The notes under the pieces were generated by a model that saw nothing but the letters and a program-made list of their open reading frames with translations, was not told the origin of the DNA and searched no databases. Source: Lottia gigantea (Eukaryota > Mollusca > Gastropoda > Lottiidae). From it: a stretch of DNA of 64,000 nt. Shown in pieces: positions 1 to 12,000 of the stretch (positions are counted from its first letter, which is position 1; each line of letters starts with the position of its first letter). The stretch spans positions 144,779-208,778 of the forward strand of contig NW_008708330.1 in NCBI RefSeq assembly GCF_000327385.1, in the 5' to 3' direction. A program made the position numbers and the translations under genes.

Positions 1-99
1 CCTATTAAGTCAGTCGGCCTCCAAGTTATACAATCAGTTTTTGGAGACTTGCGCTGCCACTGCTCAAGGATGCTAATGTTACGATATGTCTTTATTTAG

Positions 100-3079
100 G
101 GTCTGCTGCAACGATAAGCAATGCTGAACCAATTACAAATTTTGAGATATCACCCGGGGGAACCAATTTGATAAAACTAACCGATGAAGACCAGATAGTA
201 AACGTTCAATATGCCACAGGAACAGGATCAACACTAACGGCAACTTTGAACAGTGACCCAATACCTTCATCAGATATTACTCACTCTGAGACATCTAAGA
301 CAGGAGCAGTAACAATCAAAACATCTCATCCAGTTTTTACCAGTTATGGTATATATGACCTAACCTTGGAGTTACTAAACAATGAGGGCAAGAAACATTT
401 AAATCTTTACATATTCCATGAAGCCAAGGTAGCTGGGTTACCACCACCGGGGCGGAAACACTTTTGCAACATAAATGAAACATACGTTATTGAATTCGAT
501 TTGGTAAGTGGTAGCAATGTTCTTAGTGAGTGGATGTTTGAGCAATATTCAATACTTCAAATCTATTCTGGAGATATCAATAGACTTTGGAAGAATTACT
601 CATGTGATGCTATCCTTAAAGACAACGTAACAGTGGTGGCAGCCAACAATGCAAGCGCAGAATATACATGGTTTCTGTTGACGGTTCAGTACCCTGTCAA
701 CCACATTGTCGCTTCTGTTGATTCGCCAGTTGCCGAGACTTCGAGTAACCTTAAATTCGACATTCAAACTCAATCTGAGGCTTTGACGCCCATGGGCACA
801 TTACAAGCTCAGATCTTTTATCACACGGGTGAAAATGAAACAAAATCTTTTACCCCAGGAGAAAGTACAGAATTTTTCAAATCATTCACCACTCAGGGTC
901 AATTTAAAGCCAATTTAAGTATTTGGTCTGAGAGTAGCTCCGACAACCTGGAAGTTGATTTTGCAATATGGGATAAGTTAGAAGACTTGACACTGGAACC
1001 TAAAAAGCCATATGCTGAAGTTGGCAAAGTTGTAACATTTGAATTCATTAATCCACCACCATCTGGATTTGAGTATAAAATAATATACGGAAATTCTAAA
1101 CAAGCATCTAACACAGAGGACGACCTTTATCTACCCTTCAGCCAAGCACCCTTGAATACAACGTATTCTGAACCAATCACATATTATATATCCATGAGAT
1201 CATTTAATCCAGAGTACGAAAAGAATTATACGACGTCAATCATCATACAAAATGCTGTAGGAAATTTAACTTTAACCCCATCTTCGCTTGTTATACCTTA
1301 TGACAATAGTACAGTAGAGTTTACTCTCAGTATGGAACATGAAATGCCACCACCAACATCCGTTTCTTGTGTTTTCACGTATGGAGACGGGAATGATGAG
1401 AACGTGACGTTAGATCTGACTTGGACATCACCTTTTTCACACCTTTATACATACAGCAACATTGGAAATTACTCGGTTAATGTGTTTTGCAGTAATCAAA
1501 TAAGTAATATCACGTTATTCAGCTCCATAGGCGTTCGATATTACACAATCGACGACGTGAATTTATTTCACCAGAACCCCTTTCCAACCAATTTTACCGA
1601 GGGTCGAGATGTAGAGTTTAGCTTAAGGATAAAAGATCTGGACGTTACACCACCAAACACACAATTGACGTGGAATTTTGGTGACGACTCTACTCCTCTA
1701 GTCCAAACCTTCAACGAATGGATCCTTGTCCATCATTTCCCAAAGCGCGATATTTTCATGGGAATGCTAGAGATTAACATGAGTAATGAAACGAAAACAA
1801 TCACATTTACTCAACAGATTGGAACAGTAACCATTTCATCTGATATCTTGATAGTTCTGGCTGGAAATCCGGTACTGTTCACTACACAAATAATTAATAC
1901 CGGTTCTGTTGAACCGCTCAGTTACCAAATCGATTTTGGAGACGGTACAGTTCCCGTGTCATCACAAAACTTTAGCCACTCTTTCGCTGATGGTGGGTAC
2001 TATATTGCTACTGCAAAAGTGTTCAATTCAACATTTTCAGAATTCAACACAGTCGAGGACGTCTTAGTTGTCGAAAATCCATTAACAAGCCTTTTATCAG
2101 TGTCAGCTCAGAACGTTGCATTTCCGCCTGGTAACTTTCGTCTGTCACTCGGGTTACCTCCAGGATCAAAACCAATCACATTCGTAACCTGTGAATATAA
2201 TTTTGGTGATACCGTTGATAATGTATTGCACTATCATACGGATAATATAAGTCTTAGTCACCCTATAACATTTCTTCATACATATACTAAACTAGGACCA
2301 TATACCATCTTGTACAACTGCTCGAATGTCTTGACATCTACTAGTGGTAAATTGAGTACAAGTGTAATAAACGAATGTTTTTCAATTATTGGTATTTTTG
2401 ACCCGCAGTATTCTTATCAGGACAATCCTATGCGTATTTATACTTCCCAGTTGATGCAAATATCATCAAGATTGACAATATATTGTGGTGAACATCAACC
2501 AAGGTTTGTTTGGACACTGAAGAATATTACAGATGGTAACATGACCAATGTATCACTAGACCAACCACAAACGGACTTCATACGATTTCCTAAAAACTCA
2601 ATTCCCAAAGGCAAATATATCTTATCTCTTAACGTCAGCTTTGTTTTAAAACCAGAAAGTTGGTTGAATGAAATCACGTTCTTGGAATTTCGTGACCCTC
2701 CGATCCGTGCTGAGATTGTTGGCGGATTTCAAAGAACAACTGGTATGAAAGATATAACGATAGATGCTGTTCCATTATCTTATGATCCTCTTAAAGAACA
2801 AGGACAACCAGATGATTTGTCTTATTCCTGGACGTGTAAAAAAGTGAATACTACAACAGTCCTGGAATTATTATCCAAGTATAAAAATGAAAGTTTTAGC
2901 ATACCATGTAACTCAGTCAGTTATCAGCTTGCAGCTGGAACACTATTGTTTAAAGCGAGTAGTGAGGAGAGACCAATTGGGTATATATTTACTTTGGAGG
3001 TAAATAAACCAGGACGTACTGCTGGCGAATTTATTCAGACAGTACAAGTTCTTTATGAAGCTCCAGATATCAATATTTT
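100..3079 (+). CDS. Exon 1 of window: PKD modules and start of REJ region
   Basis: A single 2,980-nt exon, open throughout, between acceptor TTTATTTAG|G and donor TTT|GTAAGT. It codes for about eight extracellular modules of some 90 residues. The last four carry recognisable PKD turns: TYGDGN near 1377, WNFGDDS near 1671, IDFGDGT near 1929 and YNFGDT near 2196; the first four are too diverged to show the motif. N-glycosylation sequons are very frequent. From about 2373 the sequence passes into the REJ region, seen in VGGFQR, then the SYDP and YSWTC pattern typical of that domain. No upstream in-frame methionine is needed: the exon begins inside a codon, so the protein starts further 5'. Confidence 0.92.
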
Positions 3080-6000
3080 GTAAGTATTTATTCCTCTCTA
3101 TCAATTGTTATATCGGCATCTTCGCTTATGTCTGGAACATCTGATGACAAGCGTAATACACACGTGCAATCGAATGGTAATTCTTCAAAATTTTGAAATA
3201 TTGGAAAACGTCAGACAACAATTACCCCTTCAACTAGTCATTATAACGCGATCCATATTTTCCCGAATAGTTGCGCAAAATATTAACAAAGCTTTATATC
3301 AGGTACCGGTGCAGATCAAATTTTACTCCTACATGTTTCAATTCTTTCGTGGGAGATGTTGACTTATGTTGTATATAAATTCACCCCTGATCAGACCTAA
3401 AGTACCTATTAACAAATTTAAATTTTGATTCTTTCGACTCACACATTTTAACTTCATGTATAGCTAATGGAAGATGCCTTACATGATGCATTTGCTCTCG
3501 ATGAATTTATTTAGCTACTTTCGTTTTATGTTTTCTTTAGGTGCATTATTAATTGTGAGGTAAAGGTTGCTCTTTCTACAGAGCTGTCCCTGCAAACCGA
3601 GTGTACATCTTGCTTTCCAAGTGAATACGCGACAGCTGTCTACGAATGGAGTATGTCCAGATTGCTAAACAAACGCACAGAGGTCGTCAATATAGATCTG
3701 ACATCGAAGATAGGGGATACAGGTAAGCCTAATGTATGCGTATGTCTATACTTGAGGGCGTACTTTCTGGATATCAACGTTTCTGGTCAAGAGATAGAAC
3801 CCTCTATTGTCATTGAATACTTGTTATGAGTCACTAGGGCATTTGTACGTACCCAAGCCGAATCCAAAAGCAACAGCACATTGGACGATATTATCAATTG
3901 AAAAAAAGACATTATGGGTCATATCCATTCAATGAATATCAGACTAGATTTATTTTATTGAACAGGAGTCAACACGTGGATTTCTCTATGAGTCCAACGA
4001 TTTACTGTAAATGTGTTTGCAACTGACATTTTGTTTATTTAAATGCGTTGATTATAACCTCGATGGCAGAGAAAATTATATGAGCCAGTCATAATTTATG
4101 TTGCTGGCTTAAGTGTATCTCATCTCCATATAACTTTTGTGATCAGTAAATGCCAGTTTCGTCAAAATGTTCAAGGTACCAATCCGACATCCATAGTAAT
4201 AAATGCTAACGTGTTTGAACCTGGTGGTGAATATATAGTAGAGGTTACAGTTGATATACCTGGAAGACTCAGTAAAGGTTATGCTGCATACGTTGTAAAT
4301 GCCAATCTACCGCCATATAATGGTTCTTGTAAATCTGTTCCTACTGAAGGTACCTCTTATTACTTGATTTAATCAATCAAAATCTTCTTTGTTAGCGACT
4401 TATTCATTGTATGCCGAAGATCAGTACGCAGTTATTCGTTATTCCCATTTCAAAATCGACTGTCACACATTGATTAAATTTTGTTTTGAATTTTTCATCT
4501 ACATTGTAATCTCATATGTTTTCTACCACAGTCATGTTCAGATTCAACAAATTTATAACGTGTTTTGTCCTTATAAGAATTTCAAAATAGCCAAACCAAA
4601 AGTTGAATTATGTAACAGTTTCTTTATATTTCCACACATATTTTCATTGTTATAAAGAAACGGGTCCTACATGACACACTTGATTGGTTAAATATCGTAA
4701 ATATAGAACGGGATTATGGTAGAAACATTCTCAGATTACTGTGGAGAAGAAATATATCGGAAAGGAAATCGGAAATTTTTAATTAGATTTGATATTTATA
4801 TGATTTACGAATCTCTATTTAAAGTTTATTTTATTCTATCATGATAATCAACATGACAATGGCGTGATATAGTCAAAACACTAACATTTACATTGTATAA
4901 GTTTAAACTGTACAATCTTTCATAATGTTCTTAATCCCTGCAACTTCCAAGTAAATATTCAATTGTTTATCAAACGCAAATACTTTTGGGAAATGGTAGT
5001 TTGCTGATAAATAACTAATAAATTATTACTGCTATAGGTATTGTTTCCGAAACCAAGTTCCAGATAATTTGTGAGAATTACATGGATGAGGGGTTCCGCT
5101 CTGAACGAAATGAAGAAATAGATGGTGTTGAACCCATGTCTTATAAATATGTTATAAAGAAAGGAGATCAAACAATTCCACTAGATGACGGAGGTATTTA
5201 TTGTTATCAACAGATATTATATATTTATTGTTTCTGTTATGAAACGCAGCACAATTGTATTTGGTCAAATCCCCATGATGGCCTATATTTCAACAACATT
5301 TTTAGTCCCATGATGATGTCAATGTGGTATTATTAGCTTCTAAAACTGTTAACAAAATCACAAAATCAGGGGGTGTTCTGGAATAATGAACATACCGTTT
5401 AAATCTACCAATTGAATCAAGACTCCCGATACACTATTAATAGGCAACTACATGTACAAACGAAACCCGAAATTCAAAACAACATTTTGGAGAAACATTG
5501 TTAGCAGCTTGTAAACTTTTCACATAAGGAAGTATATCCAATCAAATCGTTCCATTTACAAACATCCGTGATTCAAGTGAAGTGGCTATTGCAGTCAAAG
5601 TATTAGATGCAGTTCGTAATTGTTCGGCGTTGTGAAGATTCACTATACAACACATTTTACGCCTGTGATTATATAGAACGGCTCGGACTCACCTCTTTGG
5701 CTGCTGTAATGAAAATGATTTTAAAAGAATTAAGGAAAATTTCAGATAACAAGCAGGAGCAGCACTTGCAGAGCATCTGATGCCTCTGCGATTTAGTTTG
5801 TCAATTCAGCACTGCATTCAGAGTTCACATAGCTAATAATGTTATTGTCGTGGCGTTTTTTATGAATCACGTGGGAATGTCGAGTAAGGGTCAAAGAATT
5901 TTCCAATGGACAACAGATTTTTGTGATATGGTTATTTGTTAGGCCTATATTCATTACCCAAGAAATTGACGTAATTCCGTGTACTTATCAATGTCTATTT

Positions 6001-9000
6001 CTAGTCGAGAGTACATCAGCTGAATTGGAAGTGCCAATATTTCCAGGAGCAGTCGGCACTGATTATCAATTAGTAACATATGTTTATGATATATTACAAG
6101 ATTATGCTGTATCGTATATGGATATTACTGTAAGTGGGTGCATTCTATTTTTTTTTAATAAAAATTGATGACCAAGTTAAAACAAAATGTCTTATTACCA
6201 ATTCTAATTTCCTCATCGTACAATTACGTTACCAATAGGGACAATTTGTTCTGGTGAGTTTCGTGGTGATGGTCTGAACCCCTTCTTATATGTCCTAAAA
6301 AGTCTACTAAACCTATGCCACTCGGTCTTCTGTATTGCAGTTAAAAACACCATTAAATGATACTAGTCATACAGATGCGTCAACACAAGTATCGAATATA
6401 ATGACTGCAAATGAAGAGATGTTAAAGGATATTGATATCAGTGGTAGTACTGTAAGGTTTACCAGAGTTGTTAATTCTGTCGTATCTGTGGTGCAGTCCA
6501 TTGTAAGTACAATCTGTTCAAATTGTAACGGCATGTTAATATACATATATATACCTATATATATAGAAATGCTAACTTAAACAGTTTAAGGAATTATAAA
6601 GAGGATTTCTAAATTTGTTATGCAATAAAGACGTCTGTGGTTCCTGCAATTCCACTAAAACCATGTCATATGACGTCATATCATTTGCTAGTATCACATA
6701 AGGCCTTGGCGTTTTAGTAGAATTGCTAGAACCACTGACGTCTGATTGAAAATTGGAATGACGCAAATTGATGGTATCATTGTCCGGGTACACATCCAAA
6801 ATTGAGAAAAACTCTTTACATTTATTTTAAGTTCATTTCCTTCAGACATCTATTGATATGACGTGATCATCAGAGAAGAACAATGTCAATTACGCAGGTC
6901 CAAACAATAACAATGAGAAAGATAGAACGAACTGAATTATAAAATAGCCGAATTTTTTGCTTATATCCTTAAAAATATGCTTGATTGCTGACTGCTCTCG
7001 CTATTATAGGTGAATTAGGTACATAAGAGTATGACTTATTTTCGTTTAAATTAATCCCTTTCGTAAGAACAACATAATAATACATAATATACATATCTTC
7101 CATTATGTATGTTCAGCCAAGAAGAGACACACATATTTAAGCATGATTAACTTTTGTCGTTAATAATGCATTTTAGCTTAGATCAATACCTAAAGAATTT
7201 GAAATAATTCTGATGTCTGTTCTATAGGTCATACAGTTCTCTGTCAGGTATTCACAAACTTACATTATTCACAGTATTCAAAAACCTTTCATGCATTCCT
7301 TTATATTTTGTCAAAAACTGTATTCATTAATAGGAGCTTCCTGATAATACGATCTTATTTGATGAAGCTGATGATATTGTTTATGATGAGAACTCAACAG
7401 CACCAGATTGGAGAACTGTTTATACTGATTTTCTTAAACCTAAAGATACTGAAGCTGAAGACAAAGTCAAAAAGGTATCTGTCTATTTTACGGAAGCGTC
7501 GACTGTAATGCGAACATTCGAACAACTCGTAAATTCAACTTGGAAACTCGAAACTTTGACAATGCGTTAAAGACTTTGTTAACTAGATTATCACAACTTT
7601 TTCCAGAGACACCTTTGGCAATCAAAGACAGAAGATGAAAATGAAATACTTATTCCTACTTCTTTCGGATAAATATGGTGTTACGAAAGTGAAGGACCTT
7701 TGCTGGTCCCATTTATTGAACACTGTTAGATATTGATAAATGGAAAAGTGTACTTACAACTAGTCATTCACTGCCCCATGCTACTATGAATCTTATGATG
7801 TACGCTACTAATAAATATCTTGAAAAACTCGAATTTCATTGTACCCTTATCTTATCTTCAATCTAGATCGGAGAAATTCAAATGAAAGCTTTGTTGCATA
7901 GAAAAGATGATGTTTTGAATTTAAATGGTGGTGGAGTAAAACAATTAACAGCTACGGTTTCTAATATTTTGAGAAATCCTAAAGCTTCTTCACTGGATAC
8001 AGCAGTAAGTGGTATTTTAAATTAGCTCTCCATACACCAAATACTTCTTTTTTAAATACGGTCAGCTTAAGATCTGAACATCGCGAGATTCTCTTCATCC
8101 AGTTTTAATAGTTCATATTTTGCATTGACAATACTCCGTCACCAAGTTTGAAATACATATGTTAAGGACATTTGTGTTGATTTGAGTCGCAAATCCATTT
8201 TTTCACTGGAAAGAAAATGCAGAACATTTATGTAGAATAGTTGAAGGCAACCATTTGGTTTTTAGTGATCTCGTTAAATTTACATAAAAGCACACAGTGC
8301 ATTTTTGGAAAATGAACCTCCATACCCAAAAATGCTTTTTCTGATGAGAATTGTTGATCCGAAACACGTATCGGTAGCATGAGAAAAATAGTAAAATAGT
8401 AAAATATTATATAAACTCTCTAAAAATAAGCAAAAGCAATTTGCGGAGATAGGCATCTATAATGTTCGACATGAACATTTTTTATGTAGACGATGGGATC
8501 GAAACTCGCCCTTGCTTCTGCCAATGGACTGGAAGGGATCATTAAGCATCGTCCATATACATTTAGAGATGAAATTGGTACGGCTGTAGCAGGTGAGTAT
8601 TATACACAGGTTATACTGAACTATTGTATTTTATAAATATAATTTGTATAAATAAGTAATAATTGTTCTGAAAGCAAATATTATTATATTCTTTATATAT
8701 GAAACTCCCAAAGGGTTACATCTATGATGTTTTTTTGTGTCTTTTTATTTGTAATTGTTTAAAAGTTTGATCTGGATCAGTAAAGTGAATATTATATATA
8801 CATAATAAAAAATAATGAATTTTCAACGATATTTTTCTCTAGTGTCTATATGTCGTAGCGCAATGCAACCCAAAGGAGTACTGGTTGGATTTGTAAAGCA
8901 CGATTGAAAAATAAAATTTTAAAAGTTTCGAAGTCGTATAAAAAATGGGCAAATTCTCTCGCAATAACCCTGCTGATATCCACCTTATCAACTTTTCTTT

Positions 9001-12000
9001 TGATCCTAAATTATTTGATCTTATGATCTGTGTATTGCTGTTTCGATTTCCATATATATAATCAGATTTTCTTGCTTGAATAACAGATTGAGTTGTCTTG
9101 CGAATGACTTTAATTTCATTACCTCCTCAATAGGAATGGCTGAAATGATGGGTGGTATACTAAAGACTACTGTGCCCGATCTTAAAGGAAGGGTACCAAC
9201 TCTAGATAAAGATGCCATACTACTAGAAGTAGAGGCTACCGGGAAAGGTGGTCCGGGGATCAGTCGAGAAGAAGCTGCCCATTTAGCTTATAAAATAGCT
9301 GAATCAGAACAAGTTGCAGTTGAAAAGCAGAAACAAACAGTTGAGTATTTTGAAGAAGTATTGACTTGTATTTTTCACCCCGTATATTTTCGTCTCACTT
9401 TTTGCCCGATCTTTCACATTAAGCATGTGCCCCAGCAAGAATTATGACAAGGATAGCATCGACGTTTTTACTTTTAACTGGTCAAAACTAACCATCATGC
9501 ATTAGCTCTTCCCATACCACATTTTAGAAGGATTTTTTTTCAATTTTTATGTTAATTTAAGGCAATTGTGATTTAGAGAGTAACGGAACAGAGTCAAAAT
9601 TTCCATGAACTAGCATAATCTAAATGCAAACCATGTCAACAGTTTGAGTGGTGTTTTTTGGTGTGCTAAAATTTCTGAAGACATTATTCCTTTTGTATTT
9701 TAGACAAGATCTATGATAGTTGATGTTGAAGACAGTCTAGACAAAAGTCAGAATGCTCTCAGTAGTTTACTTGTCAGAGGACAAGAAGCCAAGACTATAG
9801 TAAAGGAGGAGCTAACTTTAAGTGCTAGAAAACTAAGTCCTGATGTTTTAGCTAAAGTTGATATAAAAGCTGGTGAAGATATAACTGTTAATCTACCTGG
9901 TGCTAACGATACTGGTGTAGTAATGGTCAACGACAATTTGGATATACAGGTATACCAATGCAATTTATTCGCAAACTTAGGTTATTGCTGCTATAGGAAA
10001 AAGCACCCGATACTGATTCCTGAGAGAATAAAACTTAATGGTTATGGAAATTGTAATGTTATTGTACAGAATTGGACACTATTCCTCATCAGTCTCAATT
10101 GCTGAGCCGTCAAGCTAAGAACACCAAGCTGCTGGATAGTTATTTCTATCATTGAACTCAGTATATCATATGTAGCAATTTTAGGTTTTCCACTACAACC
10201 ACTGTCATTTAAACCCTTTCTGTTAGACAATGACATAATTTTTCAAAATAAGGCCTGCCGCCCTGGCAGTTCAATACTAAATGGTTTATGTGTTCATTTT
10301 TCAGACAACGGTGTTCAAAACCAATCCATATACATGGGGTAAAAACGATTCATCCTACGATATAGAATCCAAGGTGGTCAGAATGAAAGTTAAAACAGAA
10401 AATGGCACAACTATTAAGATGCCAGTAACGTTAAAACTTAAAACCGAAAATCCTCCAGATTTTAAAGGATTTGGACTCGATGAAACTGTAAAAGGGGACG
10501 AAGGAATGCACTATCATACATTTCCTTTGAGAAAAACATTCGATGTGTGTACATTGTATGTAGCTGCTCCAATCAACGTTATTAATGTTACAGCTTATTT
10601 AAGAATTAATAAAACACCAAAGGTCAATAAGTACGATTACAAGACATATGGTGTCAATGATACATTGAGAGGAAATGCCGTATTTAAAATAACAGCTCCG
10701 CCTGATACATTCCCGGATGTTGGAACTGTTATAGCCGGACTTGTCTTTGTCGAAGGTTAGTCCATTTTTTTTAAGAGAGTGGTTCATTGAGGTTCAGAGA
10801 GTACTTAGGGCGTAGTGATAAGAAATTTGTCATTCAAGCATAAGAGCACGTGTTTCAAGCTGCAAAAAAATTGTTTATCAATAAGCAGTCACTTCTGGTA
10901 CGAATTCGCGACTTACTGCTTCACACAATTGTGATGACCATGTTTGACACAATACATCTTGAAATCTAATTTACCACAATCGTTCAGAAACGCAACCACG
11001 GGTGGTAAAATCGTGTGAACCACAATTATGATCAATTTATGCCAGTCTTCGACGATCAGAAATCTACCTTGTAAATAGACTATTTGTTTGTTGCTGCAGG
11101 TGAACGTCCTCCTGATATTCCCAATTTGAGACGAAAACGAAGTGCAGCAAATAACTCAACAATGCCCAACACAACAGAAGCTCCAGGTGATTCCGATAAT
11201 GTTACTGACTCATCTTTGGATAATGGTAAGAATGTGCTGCTTATAAAGTAAACGCTTAAGCACCTACTGATCCGGCAACACCTTCGGTAGAAATTTCATA
11301 AAGGGCACTTCAAATTCCGTTTTTCTACCTGATGAAATACCTTTTGGGGGGGGAGGGGGGGAGCCAGTCCTGTCCACTAGCAGAGTCACCTTGTCAAAAT
11401 GATCTGATTTCCCATCTTGGATATTTTGATCGATTCCACATAAGATTCTCAAAATTTGTCTTTGTTTACAGGAGGTTCAGGTACAGCTACTGTTGTTATT
11501 GATACTGTTAATGAAACATTAGCTACATTTGATAAGTACAGTGTATTAGCTACCACTGATGGCTGTAGAGTTTGGGATGAAAATACTGAAGCATGGGATC
11601 CAAGAGCTTGTAAGGTAAGTCTGAACAATCAATATAATATTATGATGATTTTATAACTTCAATTTTCGCCAAAGAATAGTTGGTGCGATCTCCGATTATT
11701 CTGTTTTATTTTGGATTTTTTTTACGTATATTGTAGATTTTTCGTATATATAGATTTTTGTATATTTCAAATATTTTGTATATTTTAGTTTTTTTTTCTT
11801 TTATTATTTTAGATTTCACCATATTCCACACCAGACGAGACAATCTGTGTCTGTGATGACCCTCCTGGTACTTCATTTGCCAGTTCCTTCTATGTACCAC
11901 CAAATACTATAGACTTTAATGTAATATGGACCAAGTTTGATGTGTCTAATGCATCGATTTATGGTTCAGTAATAGCAATATTAGTACTGTACAGCTTTAT

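Noticed and set aside
3966-4006. Possible 41-nt exon between exons 2 and 3 of the polycystin-like gene
   Set aside because: It has GT-AG-like borders, but its length does not repair the phase difference, and the frame carried over from exon 2 meets a stop.
8341-8366. Hammerhead-ribozyme-like core (CTGATGAG ... CGAAAC) in a polycystin-like intron
   Set aside because: Stem II has a mismatch, and the bases that should pair in stem III and at the cleavage triplet do not fit. The core alone is common by chance.
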